From contig NZ_CP129016.1 of assembly GCF_020524085.2 (NCBI RefSeq), positions 1,606,001 to 1,670,000 on the forward strand: DNA of 64,000 bases, in the 5' to 3' direction. The translations under genes and the position numbers were made by a program. Origin of the DNA: Halobacillus litoralis (GTDB taxonomy: Bacteria > Bacillota > Bacilli > Bacillales > Halobacillaceae). The notes beneath the pieces are model-generated. The model did no database searches. It saw only the letters and a program-made list of their open reading frames with translations, and had not been told where the DNA came from. Each line of letters begins with the position of its first letter. The first letter of the stretch is position 1. This document shows, in pieces, positions 36,690 to 46,393 of this stretch.

Positions 36690-37310
36690 ATGATAAAAAA
36701 ATTAACCTCCACTCTAATTAAAAATTCAAGAAGTCGTGGTGGATATTTGACACTATTAATGAATTTGTCCCATGCTTGGGGAATCTTAAGGGCTCTATTT
36801 TATAAGCTCTTATATTTAAGAAATATACAATCTACGATATTCTCTCTTCAATCTAACAGCAGACTCGAGGTTTATAACAAAAAAGCTAAAATACAAATAG
36901 GGAAATTCGTTTTTATAAGGAAAAATGCAAGTTTACGTGTAGACCAAAAGGGTGAGTTATCTATAGGAGACAAAGTATTTCTCAATGATAATTGTAATAT
37001 TAATTGTGTAAATAAAATAACCATTGGCGAAAAAACAAAAATAGCTTCCGGTGTTTCAATTAATGATCATGACCATAACTTTAAAACGGAAGGTAACCAT
37101 CTTTTGGTTGGCGAAGTGCATATTGGAAAGAATGTCTGGATTGGTTCGAATGTTGTTATTTTAAAGGATACTTTCATTGGAGATCATTCAGTTATAGCGG
37201 CTGGGAGTGTTGTGAAAGGTCATGTTCCAGAAAATACGGTTTTTATAAATAAAAGAGAAAATGAATATAAAAATATTCATAAGTCAACAGGTATGCGTGA
37301 CGCTTTATGA
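36690..37310 (+). CDS. Hexapeptide-repeat O-acetyltransferase
   Basis: 206 residues. After a basic N-terminal region, repeated hexapeptides (IGKFVFIRKNASLRV, LSIGDKVFLNDNCNINCVNK, ITIGEKTKIASG) lead to the HDHNF catalytic loop and GKNVWIGSNVVILKD, the signature of xenobiotic/maltose acetyltransferase-like enzymes. It probably O-acetylates an EPS sugar using acetyl-CoA. It overlaps the next gene by 4 bases. Confidence 0.85.
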   Translation: MIKKLTSTLIKNSRSRGGYLTLLMNLSHAWGILRALFYKLLYLRNIQSTIFSLQSNSRLEVYNKKAKIQIGKFVFIRKNASLRVDQKGELSIGDKVFLNDNCNINCVNKITIGEKTKIASGVSINDHDHNFKTEGNHLLVGEVHIGKNVWIGSNVVILKDTFIGDHSVIAAGSVVKGHVPENTVFINKRENEYKNIHKSTGMRDAL

Positions 37311-38542
37311 AAAAGAGTATATTGATTTCTGTGTACAATATGGAGATAGGTGGAATTGAACGTAGTCTGATTAATTTATTGGAAAGTTTCGACTATAATC
37401 GCTTTGAAGTTGATTTATTGGTATTTGAACATACTGGGGAATTTATGGATCTAATTCCAGAACAGGTTCGTATATTGCCTGAAATCAAGAGTTATTCCGT
37501 CTTTCGTAGACCGATAAAGGACTGTGTGATAGAAGGTCATTTGATCACGTCATTCATTAGGGTGGTAAGTAAGTTTCAGGCTTTTATAAAGGCTAGAAGA
37601 ATGAAGTTAATTGAGGGATCAGGATACATTCAAATGCAGCTTGCAATAAAGAATGCTGTTCATTTTCTGCCTAAACTAAAGGCGAAATATGATGTAGCTA
37701 TTAGTTACGCTTGGCCGCATGAAATTGTGGCAGAAAGGGTTCCAGCTGATTTGAAAATTGCCTGGATCCATACAGATTACAGCAAGTTGGAAATTGACCA
37801 TAAACTTGATTTATTACAGTGGGCTAAATTTGATCACATCATATCCATATCTGAAGATGTGACAAGAACTTTTATAGATCAATATCCCAGTTTAGAAAAA
37901 AGAGTTCACTTGATGGAGAATATTTCATCCCCATCCTTTATCATGAAAAGAGCTGAGGCCACCATAAATGAATGGGACTCAGGTAATTTTAGTGTTCTAT
38001 CAGTAGGAAGATTATCATTCGTGAAAGGCTACGATCGAGCAGTGAAAGCCTTGAAAATACTTCACGACAGAGGTTACACAACAATTAAATGGTATGTTGT
38101 TGGCTATGGAGGATATCGGAAAGAACTGGTGAACCTTATAAAGAAACATAACCTAGAAGATCATTTTGTTTTGTTAGATAAAAAAATAAACCCTTATCCT
38201 TATATGAAACTTTGCGATTTATACGTTCAACCATCCAGATACGAAGGGAAAGCAGTAACGGTTACGGAAGCTATGATTTTGCAAAAACCTATCCTCCTTA
38301 CTAATTATCCTACAGCCACCAGTCAAGTAAGAGATGGTTACAATGGAATCATTTGCGGTCAAAATCCTGAAGAAATTGCATATAACATACAACTTTTATT
38401 CGAAAATGACCAATTAAGAATGAGGTTAAAGAATAATATAGATCCTATTAATTTGGGAAATACCAATGAAGTTGAAAAGTTGTACTCAATTATAGAAGGT
38501 AAAGCTTTAAATCGACACGATTTATTGACGATGAAATGTTAA
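37307..38542 (+). CDS. Glycosyltransferase, GT4 family (first of three paralogues)
   Basis: 411 residues. N-terminal SVYNMEIGGIERSLINLLES, then a KIAWIHTDYSKLEIDHK acceptor segment, SVGRLSFVKGYDRAVKALK and the C-terminal NPYPYMKLCDLYVQPSRYEG plus KAVTVTEAMIL. The same framework recurs at 40781 and 41983, so this is one of three related transferases. The exact sugar cannot be predicted. Confidence 0.88.
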   Translation: MKKSILISVYNMEIGGIERSLINLLESFDYNRFEVDLLVFEHTGEFMDLIPEQVRILPEIKSYSVFRRPIKDCVIEGHLITSFIRVVSKFQAFIKARRMKLIEGSGYIQMQLAIKNAVHFLPKLKAKYDVAISYAWPHEIVAERVPADLKIAWIHTDYSKLEIDHKLDLLQWAKFDHIISISEDVTRTFIDQYPSLEKRVHLMENISSPSFIMKRAEATINEWDSGNFSVLSVGRLSFVKGYDRAVKALKILHDRGYTTIKWYVVGYGGYRKELVNLIKKHNLEDHFVLLDKKINPYPYMKLCDLYVQPSRYEGKAVTVTEAMILQKPILLTNYPTATSQVRDGYNGIICGQNPEEIAYNIQLLFENDQLRMRLKNNIDPINLGNTNEVEKLYSIIEGKALNRHDLLTMKC

Positions 38543-38560
38543 AATAAGGCAGGTGATAAA

Positions 38561-39592
38561 ATGACTGTTAAGGTGAGTGTAGTAATTCCCGTTTATAATT
38601 CGGAAAATTATATTGAACGCTGTATCCAATCCCTGCTGAATCAACAACTTAATCATTGCGAATTTATCTTTATTAACGATGGGTCAACCGACAGAAGTAA
38701 ACAAATAATAGAGAGATATAAGAAACTGGATTCGAGAATATTATTGATTAACCAAAGCAATAAGGGGGTAAGTGCAGCAAGAAACGCAGGCTTATCCTTA
38801 TGTAGAGGTGATTATATTGGGTTTGTAGACGCTGATGACGAAGTTAAAGGTAGCATGTTTGAAATTCTATATAATAAAGCTGCGGCTGGAGACATTGATT
38901 TACTAATATCAAATTTTGAAAGTGGGAAAAATCTAAGCAATCCAACGAAATACGTGAAATATGCATTTCCTGAGTCCGTTCCGTTAAGTAAAAATATGAT
39001 TGTTTCCTATTTATTGGAAAAAGAAGATTGCAACTCTGTGTGTAACAAATTATATAAACGTAGCCTCCTCAAAAAATACAATATCAAATTCCCAAGTCAT
39101 CTTTCACACGGAGAAGATGGCTTTTTTAATTTGAATGTTTCCCTCAATTCTGTGGCTATTGAATATATAAACTTTTCTGGATACCTTTACAGAGATGTTC
39201 CAGGAAGTGCAACGAGAAACATGGTTCACAATGATTATTTCAAGAAAGCATTATCCATATATCACCATGCGGTCCCAGAGAAGTGTTTTCATACCATTAG
39301 TAAATCACAGGTAGAATTACTTCAATCGAAAAAGTTGATTAAAAACGTAATTTCCTATACTTATCTCTATTATTCTTTCTTTAAGACTGATGGATTTAAA
39401 CAGAAAAATAGGTATGTATATCAAATGATTACCCATCCAGAGGTTAGAAAAGCATTAGCGACGAGCTTTCCTTCCTATTTTAAAGAAGTCAGTAAATATG
39501 AAAAAGCATTACTAATAATGATTAAAATTAAATCAATAATAGGGATTTACGTATTAATGACCTATAGCCTAAAGAAAAACAACCAAATGTAG
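38561..39592 (+). CDS. Glycosyltransferase, GT2 family
   Basis: 343 residues, GT-A fold: VSVVIPVYNSENYIERCIQS, INDGSTDRSKQIIE and VDADDEVKGSMFE with the metal-binding Asp residues. The C-terminal half is helical and ends in a weakly hydrophobic segment. Preceded by GGCAGGTGA. Acts on the cytoplasmic lipid-linked intermediate. Confidence 0.88.
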   Translation: MTVKVSVVIPVYNSENYIERCIQSLLNQQLNHCEFIFINDGSTDRSKQIIERYKKLDSRILLINQSNKGVSAARNAGLSLCRGDYIGFVDADDEVKGSMFEILYNKAAAGDIDLLISNFESGKNLSNPTKYVKYAFPESVPLSKNMIVSYLLEKEDCNSVCNKLYKRSLLKKYNIKFPSHLSHGEDGFFNLNVSLNSVAIEYINFSGYLYRDVPGSATRNMVHNDYFKKALSIYHHAVPEKCFHTISKSQVELLQSKKLIKNVISYTYLYYSFFKTDGFKQKNRYVYQMITHPEVRKALATSFPSYFKEVSKYEKALLIMIKIKSIIGIYVLMTYSLKKNNQM

Positions 39593-39603
39593 GAGGATTA
39601 CTT

Positions 39604-40770
39604 ATGAAATGTTTACTTTTTTTTCATGGAGGAAGTCGTAATCGCGGTTGTGAAGCAATCGTCAGAACGACAAAAGACATCATTAAAGATACGATTCATG
39701 ATGCATCGGTTTATCTTGTATCGAAAGAACCTGAGACAGACAAGGTAATTGAGGGATTGGATGCTATATATGATGGATCCAATCGTTTGATAAATAAATA
39801 TTCTTATAAATGGTTTATTTCTTCTTTTAAAGTGAAGTTAATGAATGATGAATCCTATGCCTATCAAAAAATTCATGGCAATATTATTAAGCATATCAAA
39901 GATGTCGATGTCTGCTTATCCATCGGGGGAGATAATTATTGCTATGGTGAACAACCGGGAATTTATGAAGTGGATAAAGTTATTAAATCTGAAGGAAAGA
40001 AACTCGTTCTTTGGGGATGTTCCATTGGTGAAGAAGACTTATCAGAAGAAAAACTGCAAGATTTAGAGAGATTCGATTTGATCCTGGCAAGGGAATCTAT
40101 CACTTATGATCTTTTGAGGAAGCAAGGGTTGGAGAACGTAGAAATGTGCGCAGATCCTGCTTTTACTTTAGAGAAGAAAAAGTTGCCTTTACCTGAAGGT
40201 TGGAAAATTGGTGATACGATTGGATTGAATTTTAGTCCTTTGGTGTTAGGGAGGAATAAGGATTCTATGAGTTCAATTCATGAACTCGTTTCTCATATTT
40301 TAAGAACTACAGATAGCTCCATTGCACTTACTCCCCATGTAATCGCGAATGGAAACAATGACTATGAAGTATTAAAAGAGATTTATAATACATTTCAAGA
40401 TACTGGAAGGGTTCTGCTGCTCCCCGACAACTTGAATGCTACGGAATATAAAGGGTATATCTCCAGAATGAGATTTTTTATTGGGGCTAGAACACATGCA
40501 ACCATTGCTGCCTATTCCAGTAAAGTTCCCACAATGGTACTGGGTTACAGCGTGAAATCAAAGGGGATATCAAAAGACATCTTTGGAAATCAAGATTTCA
40601 TTATGGATATACAAGATTTATCTAACTCAGCTAAATTAAAAAGCACATTCGATCATTTGGTAGAACAGGAGTATTGGATTACAAGTACACTTAACCAAAG
40701 AATTCCAGAAGTGAAAAAAATGTCATATCAAGCGGCAGAACATTTGAAAAATATGTTCGCTCTAGTTTAG
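39604..40770 (+). CDS. Polysaccharide pyruvyl transferase family protein
   Basis: 388 residues. FHGGSRNRGCEAIVRTTKDI at the N-terminus, SIGGDNYCYG in the centre and the conserved MRFFIGARTHATIAAYSSKV with its essential His are those of the CsaB/EpsI/EpsO family. It would attach a pyruvate ketal to a sugar, giving the polymer negative charge. Start follows AGGAGG. Confidence 0.88.
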   Translation: MKCLLFFHGGSRNRGCEAIVRTTKDIIKDTIHDASVYLVSKEPETDKVIEGLDAIYDGSNRLINKYSYKWFISSFKVKLMNDESYAYQKIHGNIIKHIKDVDVCLSIGGDNYCYGEQPGIYEVDKVIKSEGKKLVLWGCSIGEEDLSEEKLQDLERFDLILARESITYDLLRKQGLENVEMCADPAFTLEKKKLPLPEGWKIGDTIGLNFSPLVLGRNKDSMSSIHELVSHILRTTDSSIALTPHVIANGNNDYEVLKEIYNTFQDTGRVLLLPDNLNATEYKGYISRMRFFIGARTHATIAAYSSKVPTMVLGYSVKSKGISKDIFGNQDFIMDIQDLSNSAKLKSTFDHLVEQEYWITSTLNQRIPEVKKMSYQAAEHLKNMFALV

Positions 40771-40780
40771 GTGGGATAAA

Positions 40781-41974
40781 ATGAAGAAACGCTTACTTTT
40801 TATTATGCCAAGTTTAGCTGCTGGAGGCGGAGAAAAAAGCTTAATTAATTTATTGTCCCAAATGGATTATGAAAAATATGAGATAGATTTATTTTTGTTC
40901 AACCATGAGGGGATTTTTCTTGAACTTGTCCCAGAAAAAGTTAACATTTTGCCAATCAATGATACGTTGGAAAAATTCAGCCTACCTTTGTTTCAATCGC
41001 TAAGTACTTTAAGTATTAACAAGAATTACTCTTTATTGTACAACAGATTTAAATATGCCTTAAAGAACAGAGGTCACAAGAACACTTCTGTGAAAGAGCA
41101 AATGAATTGGAGACATCTATCAGAATCCATCCCTGTCTTGGATAAAGAGTATGATGTAGCCATAGGTTTTTTGGAAAAGACTTCCACATATTTTTGTGTG
41201 GATAAAGTAAAGTCAAAGAAAAAGATAGGTTGGATTCATATCGATTATGACCATTTAGGAATGGATCCTGATTTTGATAAGGGTTATTTTGATAGTTTAG
41301 ATCATATTGTTACAGTCTCAGAAGAATGTGCTGCTATTTTAAAGAGAAGGTTTCCTACTCATAAAAGTAAAATCGAAGTTATATATAATATCGTTTCCCC
41401 AAACCTTATTACTAAAATGGCGGACATGGAACAGGATGTAATAGAAAAGGGAAGGTCTAAACAAATGAACATCTTGTCTGTAGGGCGGCTACATTATCAA
41501 AAAGGGTTTGATTTATCTATAAAAGCCTGCAGGATATTAGTGGACAAAGGTTATCCAATCATTTGGCACATAATTGGAGAGGGGGAAGAAAGAGCAAGAT
41601 TAACGGATTTAATACATGAAAATAATTTAGAAGATCACTTCAAGTTGTTAGGACTGAAACCCAATCCATACCCTTATATGAAGCAAGCGGATATTTATGT
41701 TCAAACATCTATGTTTGAGGGGAAGTCAATAGCGATAGATGAAGCAAAGATCTTAAATAAACCGATTTTAGTAACTGATTTCAGTACTGCCAAGGATCAA
41801 ATTGAAAATGGTGTGACTGGAATAATCGTTCCCAAAAAACCTGTAGATATTTCAAGCGGAATTGAAAAACTTTTGACTAATGAAGAGCTGACCAGAAGAT
41901 TGCGATATAATTTATCAAATGAAAGCCTTGGGACCGAATCGGAAATAAATAAAATTTATGCCATATGTGATTAG
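40781..41974 (+). CDS. Glycosyltransferase, GT4 family (second of three paralogues)
   Basis: 397 residues. LFIMPSLAAGGGEKSLINLL, KKIGWIHIDYDHLGMD, ILSVGRLHYQKGFDLSIKAC, then NPYPYMKQADIYVQTSMFEG and KSIAIDEAKIL with the E-x7-E pair. Closely related to the following gene, from which it is separated by 8 bases; a recent duplication is likely. Start ATG follows TAGGTGGGA. Confidence 0.88.
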   Translation: MKKRLLFIMPSLAAGGGEKSLINLLSQMDYEKYEIDLFLFNHEGIFLELVPEKVNILPINDTLEKFSLPLFQSLSTLSINKNYSLLYNRFKYALKNRGHKNTSVKEQMNWRHLSESIPVLDKEYDVAIGFLEKTSTYFCVDKVKSKKKIGWIHIDYDHLGMDPDFDKGYFDSLDHIVTVSEECAAILKRRFPTHKSKIEVIYNIVSPNLITKMADMEQDVIEKGRSKQMNILSVGRLHYQKGFDLSIKACRILVDKGYPIIWHIIGEGEERARLTDLIHENNLEDHFKLLGLKPNPYPYMKQADIYVQTSMFEGKSIAIDEAKILNKPILVTDFSTAKDQIENGVTGIIVPKKPVDISSGIEKLLTNEELTRRLRYNLSNESLGTESEINKIYAICD

Positions 41975-41982
41975 GTGATAAA

Positions 41983-43179
41983 ATGAAAAGTAAACTATTG
42001 TTTGTCATGCCATCAATGCATTGTGGTGGAGCAGAAAAGTCATTAATTTCATTGTTGGAAAGTCTGGATTACTCAAGGTATGATGTGGATTTACTATTAT
42101 TTAAACGTGAAGGGATCTTTTTAAGTAAGGTACCTAGCGAAATAAATATATTGGAAGCACCACAAGATTACACCTATTTTGATATGCCAATAAAAAGAGC
42201 GTTACAAAGTTTCTTGAAGGAGAATAAATTCCACCTTATATTTCCTAGAATCCAAGCGGGATACTTGTTTAAAACAGAGAAAAATCGTGCTAGATGTGAC
42301 CAGAAAGTTTGGCCCCACTTATCAAAGGCTTTAGGTACATTGGATAAAGAGTATGATGCAGCTATTGGTTATTTAGAACGTTCACCTATTTATTTTATTA
42401 TTGAAAAGGTGAAGGCTCATAAAAAAATTGGGTGGATCCATACCCATTATTCTAATTCTGGAATGGATGAAATGATTGATCGTCCGTACTTCAAGGAATT
42501 AGACCAAATTGTCACTGTTTCCGATGAGTGCAAGAATTCATTAGCTTTACAGTTTAATCCATTATTATCTAAGATAACCGTTATTAACAACATTGTTTCC
42601 CCGGATATTATAAAAAAGATGGCAAGCGGATCATTTAAGGATTTGCAAATTAATAAATCAGCTCTAAATATAGTGACTGTAGCAAGACTTTGTCATGTTA
42701 AGGGTATTGATTTAGCTATAGATGCTTGTAAACGGTTAGTGGAAAAGGGGATCAGTGTCAAGTGGCACGTTATCGGTATAGGGTCTACTGAGGAAAATGA
42801 AGAGTATGAAAAGATGGTAAAGGATTTGAGTCTTGAGGACTCCTTTGTTTTTTTAGGAATAAAAGAAAATCCGTATCCATACTTAAGAATGGCTGATATT
42901 TATGTTCAACCTTCAAGGTATGAAGGGAAATCTATTGCTATTGAGGAAGCTAAAATATTAGCAAAGCCTATTATTATAACCAATTTTAACTCTTCCAGAG
43001 ACCAAATTAAAAATGGTTATAATGGGATGGTGGTGGATATGACAGGAAATGACATCGCTCAGGGGATATATAAATTGTTCAAAGATGAACAGTTAAGAGA
43101 AGAGTATATCAAGAATCTTAAAAAAGAGAGTTTAGGTAACGAACGAGAAGTTGATAAATTATATCGAATATTAGCATGA
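41983..43179 (+). CDS. Glycosyltransferase, GT4 family (third of three paralogues)
   Basis: 398 residues. LFVMPSMHCGGAEKSLISLL, HKKIGWIHTHYSNSGMDE, IVTVARLCHVKGIDLAIDAC, NPYPYLRMADIYVQPSRYEG and KSIAIEEAKIL parallel the preceding gene throughout. A terminator-like hairpin begins right after its stop, so it may mark the end of the best-expressed part of the operon. Confidence 0.88.
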   Translation: MKSKLLFVMPSMHCGGAEKSLISLLESLDYSRYDVDLLLFKREGIFLSKVPSEINILEAPQDYTYFDMPIKRALQSFLKENKFHLIFPRIQAGYLFKTEKNRARCDQKVWPHLSKALGTLDKEYDAAIGYLERSPIYFIIEKVKAHKKIGWIHTHYSNSGMDEMIDRPYFKELDQIVTVSDECKNSLALQFNPLLSKITVINNIVSPDIIKKMASGSFKDLQINKSALNIVTVARLCHVKGIDLAIDACKRLVEKGISVKWHVIGIGSTEENEEYEKMVKDLSLEDSFVFLGIKENPYPYLRMADIYVQPSRYEGKSIAIEEAKILAKPIIITNFNSSRDQIKNGYNGMVVDMTGNDIAQGIYKLFKDEQLREEYIKNLKKESLGNEREVDKLYRILA

Positions 43180-43220
43180 GGGAAGGGCTTAAATATTTAT
43201 TAAGCCTTTCCCTTTTCTTT
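43180..43220 (+). terminator. Intrinsic terminator inside the EPS operon
   Basis: GGGAAGGGCTTAA (43180-43192) and TTAAGCCTTTCCC (43200-43212) pair over 13 positions with one G-U, loop of 7, then TTTTCTTT. All genes on both sides run the same way, so readthrough or antitermination is needed for the flippase to be made from the main promoter. Confidence 0.85.
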
Positions 43221-43238
43221 TACAGAAAGGAGTTTTAT

Positions 43239-44441
43239 ATGATTGTTCAATATGTAATGGCTTCATTTATGTTATTGATTATCACAATTGTTTTTATTGA
43301 CATAATTCCAAAGTGTAGTGACTGGTATAAAAGGATTCATATGGGGCGATGTGAAACACAAGTTCAGTGGAACCAATTAATTATCCGTAAAAGTCTTCAT
43401 TGGATGAAAAAGACACCAAAAATCAAAGTTACGGACAATACTAGATTGATTTTCTTGGATATGCTTAGAGGGAATTATTCAAAGGATAATATTCAATATT
43501 GGCAGGAGGCTTCTCTTTTATTAGGTGTAGGTGAGTATATAAAAAATAGCAATGATCAAATTGCGAAAAAGAGTGTGGAAGATTTCCTAAAGTATAAATT
43601 TGATGATCAGGGACAATGGAGGAAAAAACCACAAAATATTGATGCAGCTATTTTGGCATACGCTCTCATGAAGTTAGACTTTATTGATTTTACACAATAT
43701 AAGTCTGCTCTGGACTATATCGATAGCTTAATTAAACATCATATTGGTGAAGACGGAACAGTGAAATACAGAAAGAATATGGAGCAGTACCGGTACGTGG
43801 ATACGTTAGGTTTTATTTGTCCTTTCCTCGTAAAGTATGGAGCAGAATTTAATAAACCTGAATGTATTGAACTTTCTATAAAGCAGATTGAACATTACGA
43901 ACAATATGGAATGCTTCATAAAACCATGATTCCATTTCATGCCTATAACATAAAAACGAAGTTACCACTGGGTTTATGGGGCTGGGGAAGAGGAGCAGGG
44001 TGGTTTGCAATTGGTGTCATTGATACTTGGGCTGAATTACCAAAGGGAAATGAATACAAATCGAGTTTAGAAGAAATTATCCTAAGGTTCGCTGATTCAA
44101 TCTTACATTATCAACAAAACAATGGGAGCTGGAAGTGGTCTTTATTAAGAAGTGAAGCCACATCAGATTCTTCAACAACCGCTACCCTTGCTTGGTTTTT
44201 GAAGAGTGCCTCAAATATTAACGGGGCTTCCGTAGATTATGTACGTGCAGCGAATAAGGCCATGAAATATTTAAAGTTAGTAACCAGAAGAAATGGGGAG
44301 ATCGACTTTTCTCAAGGGGATACAAAGGATTTGGGAGTCTATTCTAATCAATTTAATATCCTTCCCTTCACCCAAGGTTTCTGTGTTAGAACTTTGAATA
44401 AAGAAAAAGAGGTGAATGTTCATGTTGAAAAAGCTATATAA
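43239..44441 (+). CDS. Glycoside hydrolase family 88/105-like protein
   Basis: 400 residues from ATG 43239 after GAAAGGAG. An N-terminal hydrophobic segment (about 2-24) is an uncleaved anchor or signal. The rest forms an (alpha/alpha)6-barrel like unsaturated glucuronyl/rhamnogalacturonyl hydrolases, with the GLWGWGRGAGWFAIGVIDTW motif and DSSTTATLAWFLKSA near the end. It could trim the polymer or remove lyase-generated unsaturated uronic acids, which would pair with a lyase such as the beta-helix protein at 19363. Active-site residues could not be checked against a structure. Confidence 0.7.
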   Translation: MIVQYVMASFMLLIITIVFIDIIPKCSDWYKRIHMGRCETQVQWNQLIIRKSLHWMKKTPKIKVTDNTRLIFLDMLRGNYSKDNIQYWQEASLLLGVGEYIKNSNDQIAKKSVEDFLKYKFDDQGQWRKKPQNIDAAILAYALMKLDFIDFTQYKSALDYIDSLIKHHIGEDGTVKYRKNMEQYRYVDTLGFICPFLVKYGAEFNKPECIELSIKQIEHYEQYGMLHKTMIPFHAYNIKTKLPLGLWGWGRGAGWFAIGVIDTWAELPKGNEYKSSLEEIILRFADSILHYQQNNGSWKWSLLRSEATSDSSTTATLAWFLKSASNINGASVDYVRAANKAMKYLKLVTRRNGEIDFSQGDTKDLGVYSNQFNILPFTQGFCVRTLNKEKEVNVHVEKAI

Positions 44442-44648
44442 CTTTTCTGTCCCAAGGTTAAGAAAAGCTCTTTTTCAAGAACTCTGGTTGGAAGGTTATA
44501 AAAAATGGGGTTGAAGGTAGGTGAGAATGTGAAAGGTACTATAAGAGTTCATAAAGCTGCAAGTTTACTGGGAATTAAATCCCTTACCTTGTTACTAGCA
44601 GTTGGGATCTTTCAAACTAAAAACTATGTTTTGGCGAGGATAAAATGA
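44422..44648 (+). pseudogene. Two short overlapping frames, possible gene remnant
   Basis: A 30-codon frame from ATG 44422 (ending EGYKKWG) is followed by a 47-codon frame from ATG 44505 (MGLKVGENVKG onward). Adding one A to the A6 run at 44500-44505 would fuse them into a 76-residue protein reading YKKMGLKVGENV, reminiscent of the start of acyltransferases. Its end overlaps the flippase start by 4 bases. No ribosome-binding site stands out for the second frame. It may be a decayed gene or coupled leader. Confidence 0.3.
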
Positions 44649-46192
44649 GAATAAAACATTCACTTCTCAATATAGGGGCTGGAATAGGGAACCAATTTAT
44701 TATCACACTATTGAGCTTTGTTTCTAGAACCGTTTTTATCACATACCTTGGGGTCGAGTATTTAGGCTTAAATGGTTTATTCACTAGTATCTTGGCTATG
44801 CTCTCACTAGCAGAAGCGGGCATTGGTGCCAGTATCATGTATAGCTTATATAAACCTGTCGCTGAAGATGACAAAAATAAAATGAATGCCCTAATGAGGT
44901 TGTACCGTAATGCCTATCTAATCATAGCCGGAGTAGTAATGGTATTAGGTTTGTCATTATTACCTTTTCTTCCATTTATTGTTAGTGATACAAGTATAGA
45001 TCATGTGCACATCATCTACCTTATTTTCCTGCTAAATACAGTTGCTCCATACCTTTATATGCACAAGAATTCATTTTTAAACGTTTGTCAAAAAGGATAT
45101 ATAGTAACCGGGATTTATTCTGTATCTTCTATATTAACAACAATATTGAAAATTGCTATTTTATATTACACTCAAAACTTTATTCTTTATTTACTCATTG
45201 AAAGCAGTATTACAATCATTACCAGCATTGTATTAGCGTTAGTTGTTAATAAAATGTATCCATTTTTAAAAGATAAACCCGATACAGATCTTGATCCTGA
45301 AACGAAAAAAGGTATTTTCAAAAATGTGAAAGCGATTGTTCTACAGAATATTGGTGCCTACTTAGTTTTAGGGACTGATAATATTATTATTTCGTCATTT
45401 ATAGGTCTTGTAGCTGTTGGCATTTACTCTAATTATAAAATGCTGATAGATATTAGCCGGACTTTTATAAACCAAATTTTTAACAATATCTATCATAGTG
45501 TAGGAAATTTAGTAGCCAATGAAAATAAAGAAAAAATTTACTCGATTTACAAAGTGTACAGACTCATTAATTTCTGGATTTATTCTACATTCACAATCGC
45601 CATTTATATTATGTTGGAACCATTTATCACTCTTTGGATAGGGAGTGATTTCATTATGGATAAATCCGTTTTGCTTTTATTAATGTTATTGTTTTACGAG
45701 AAAGGGATAAGAAATGCGATTACAACGGTAAAGACAACCTCAGGTATATTTCATCCGGATCGTTATGCTCCACTAATTCAAGCCGCTATAAATTTGACGT
45801 TGTCTATTACATTTGTTCAATTTTTGGGTATTGCCGGTGTGTTTCTGGGAACCTTAATAAGTTCTCTAGCCGTTCCTTTTTGGACAACCCCTTATTTGGT
45901 CTATAAGAAAGTTTTCAATCTTCATATCCTTAAATATTATTATGTGTATGGACTGTATATTCTTATTGGTACAGGAGTCTACTTTATAACAAAATATTCT
46001 ACAAGTCCTATTTTAGCTGATAGTTACTTCTCGTTATTACTTAAAGGGTTACTTTGTATTATTATACCGAGCCTAATTTACACGGTGATTTTTTATAGGT
46101 CTGATGAGTTTAAGTATATATTTTCTATAAGTAAAAGGGTTTTCTATAAATTTAGAACAATTAAAGTTTCTCATACTACAAACCGTTTATGA
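44645..46192 (+). CDS. Wzx-type polysaccharide flippase (EpsK-like)
   Basis: 515 residues with about 14 membrane segments, MATE/MOP superfamily. FVSRTVFITYLGVEYLGLNGLFTSI near the N-terminus and TDNIIISSFIGLVAVGIYSNY are typical of RfbX/Wzx proteins from Firmicutes. It moves lipid-linked repeat units to the outer face for EpsG. It is the last recognisable gene of the EPS operon and follows the internal terminator at 43180. Confidence 0.88.
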   Translation: MRIKHSLLNIGAGIGNQFIITLLSFVSRTVFITYLGVEYLGLNGLFTSILAMLSLAEAGIGASIMYSLYKPVAEDDKNKMNALMRLYRNAYLIIAGVVMVLGLSLLPFLPFIVSDTSIDHVHIIYLIFLLNTVAPYLYMHKNSFLNVCQKGYIVTGIYSVSSILTTILKIAILYYTQNFILYLLIESSITIITSIVLALVVNKMYPFLKDKPDTDLDPETKKGIFKNVKAIVLQNIGAYLVLGTDNIIISSFIGLVAVGIYSNYKMLIDISRTFINQIFNNIYHSVGNLVANENKEKIYSIYKVYRLINFWIYSTFTIAIYIMLEPFITLWIGSDFIMDKSVLLLLMLLFYEKGIRNAITTVKTTSGIFHPDRYAPLIQAAINLTLSITFVQFLGIAGVFLGTLISSLAVPFWTTPYLVYKKVFNLHILKYYYVYGLYILIGTGVYFITKYSTSPILADSYFSLLLKGLLCIIIPSLIYTVIFYRSDEFKYIFSISKRVFYKFRTIKVSHTTNRL

Positions 46193-46294
46193 TAAGAAAT
46201 TCCTTGAGATAAAAACTCAAATATCTACAAATAGTACAAACGAATCTTCTTAAAATTATAAAATATCCTTGCAATAAGTAGATAAATGTAGTAC

Positions 46295-46310
46295 GTTCTA
46301 TATAGAGAAC
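46295..46310. promoter_or_regulatory. SinR-operator-like palindrome before the lasso cluster
   Basis: GTTCTATATAGAGAAC, with the SinR half-site GTTCTCT on the reverse strand and GTTCT/AGAAC arms. About 100 bases upstream of the cyclase start. Confidence 0.7.
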
Positions 46311-46363
46311 GAAACGGGCAGGAAAAAATAAAATTTAAGGATAGTTATATTTTTTATCCTTTT

Positions 46364-46379
46364 GTTCTTTATTAAGAAT
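46364..46379. promoter_or_regulatory. Second palindrome before the lasso cluster
   Basis: GTTCTTTATTAAGAAT, 69 bases after the first. TATAAG starts at its last base, as a -10-like element does after the copies at 15318, 23987 and 53303. A small hairpin, AAGGATA/TATCCTT (46337-46361), lies between the two copies. Confidence 0.65.
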
Positions 46380-46393
46380 ATAAGTGGGGCGGG

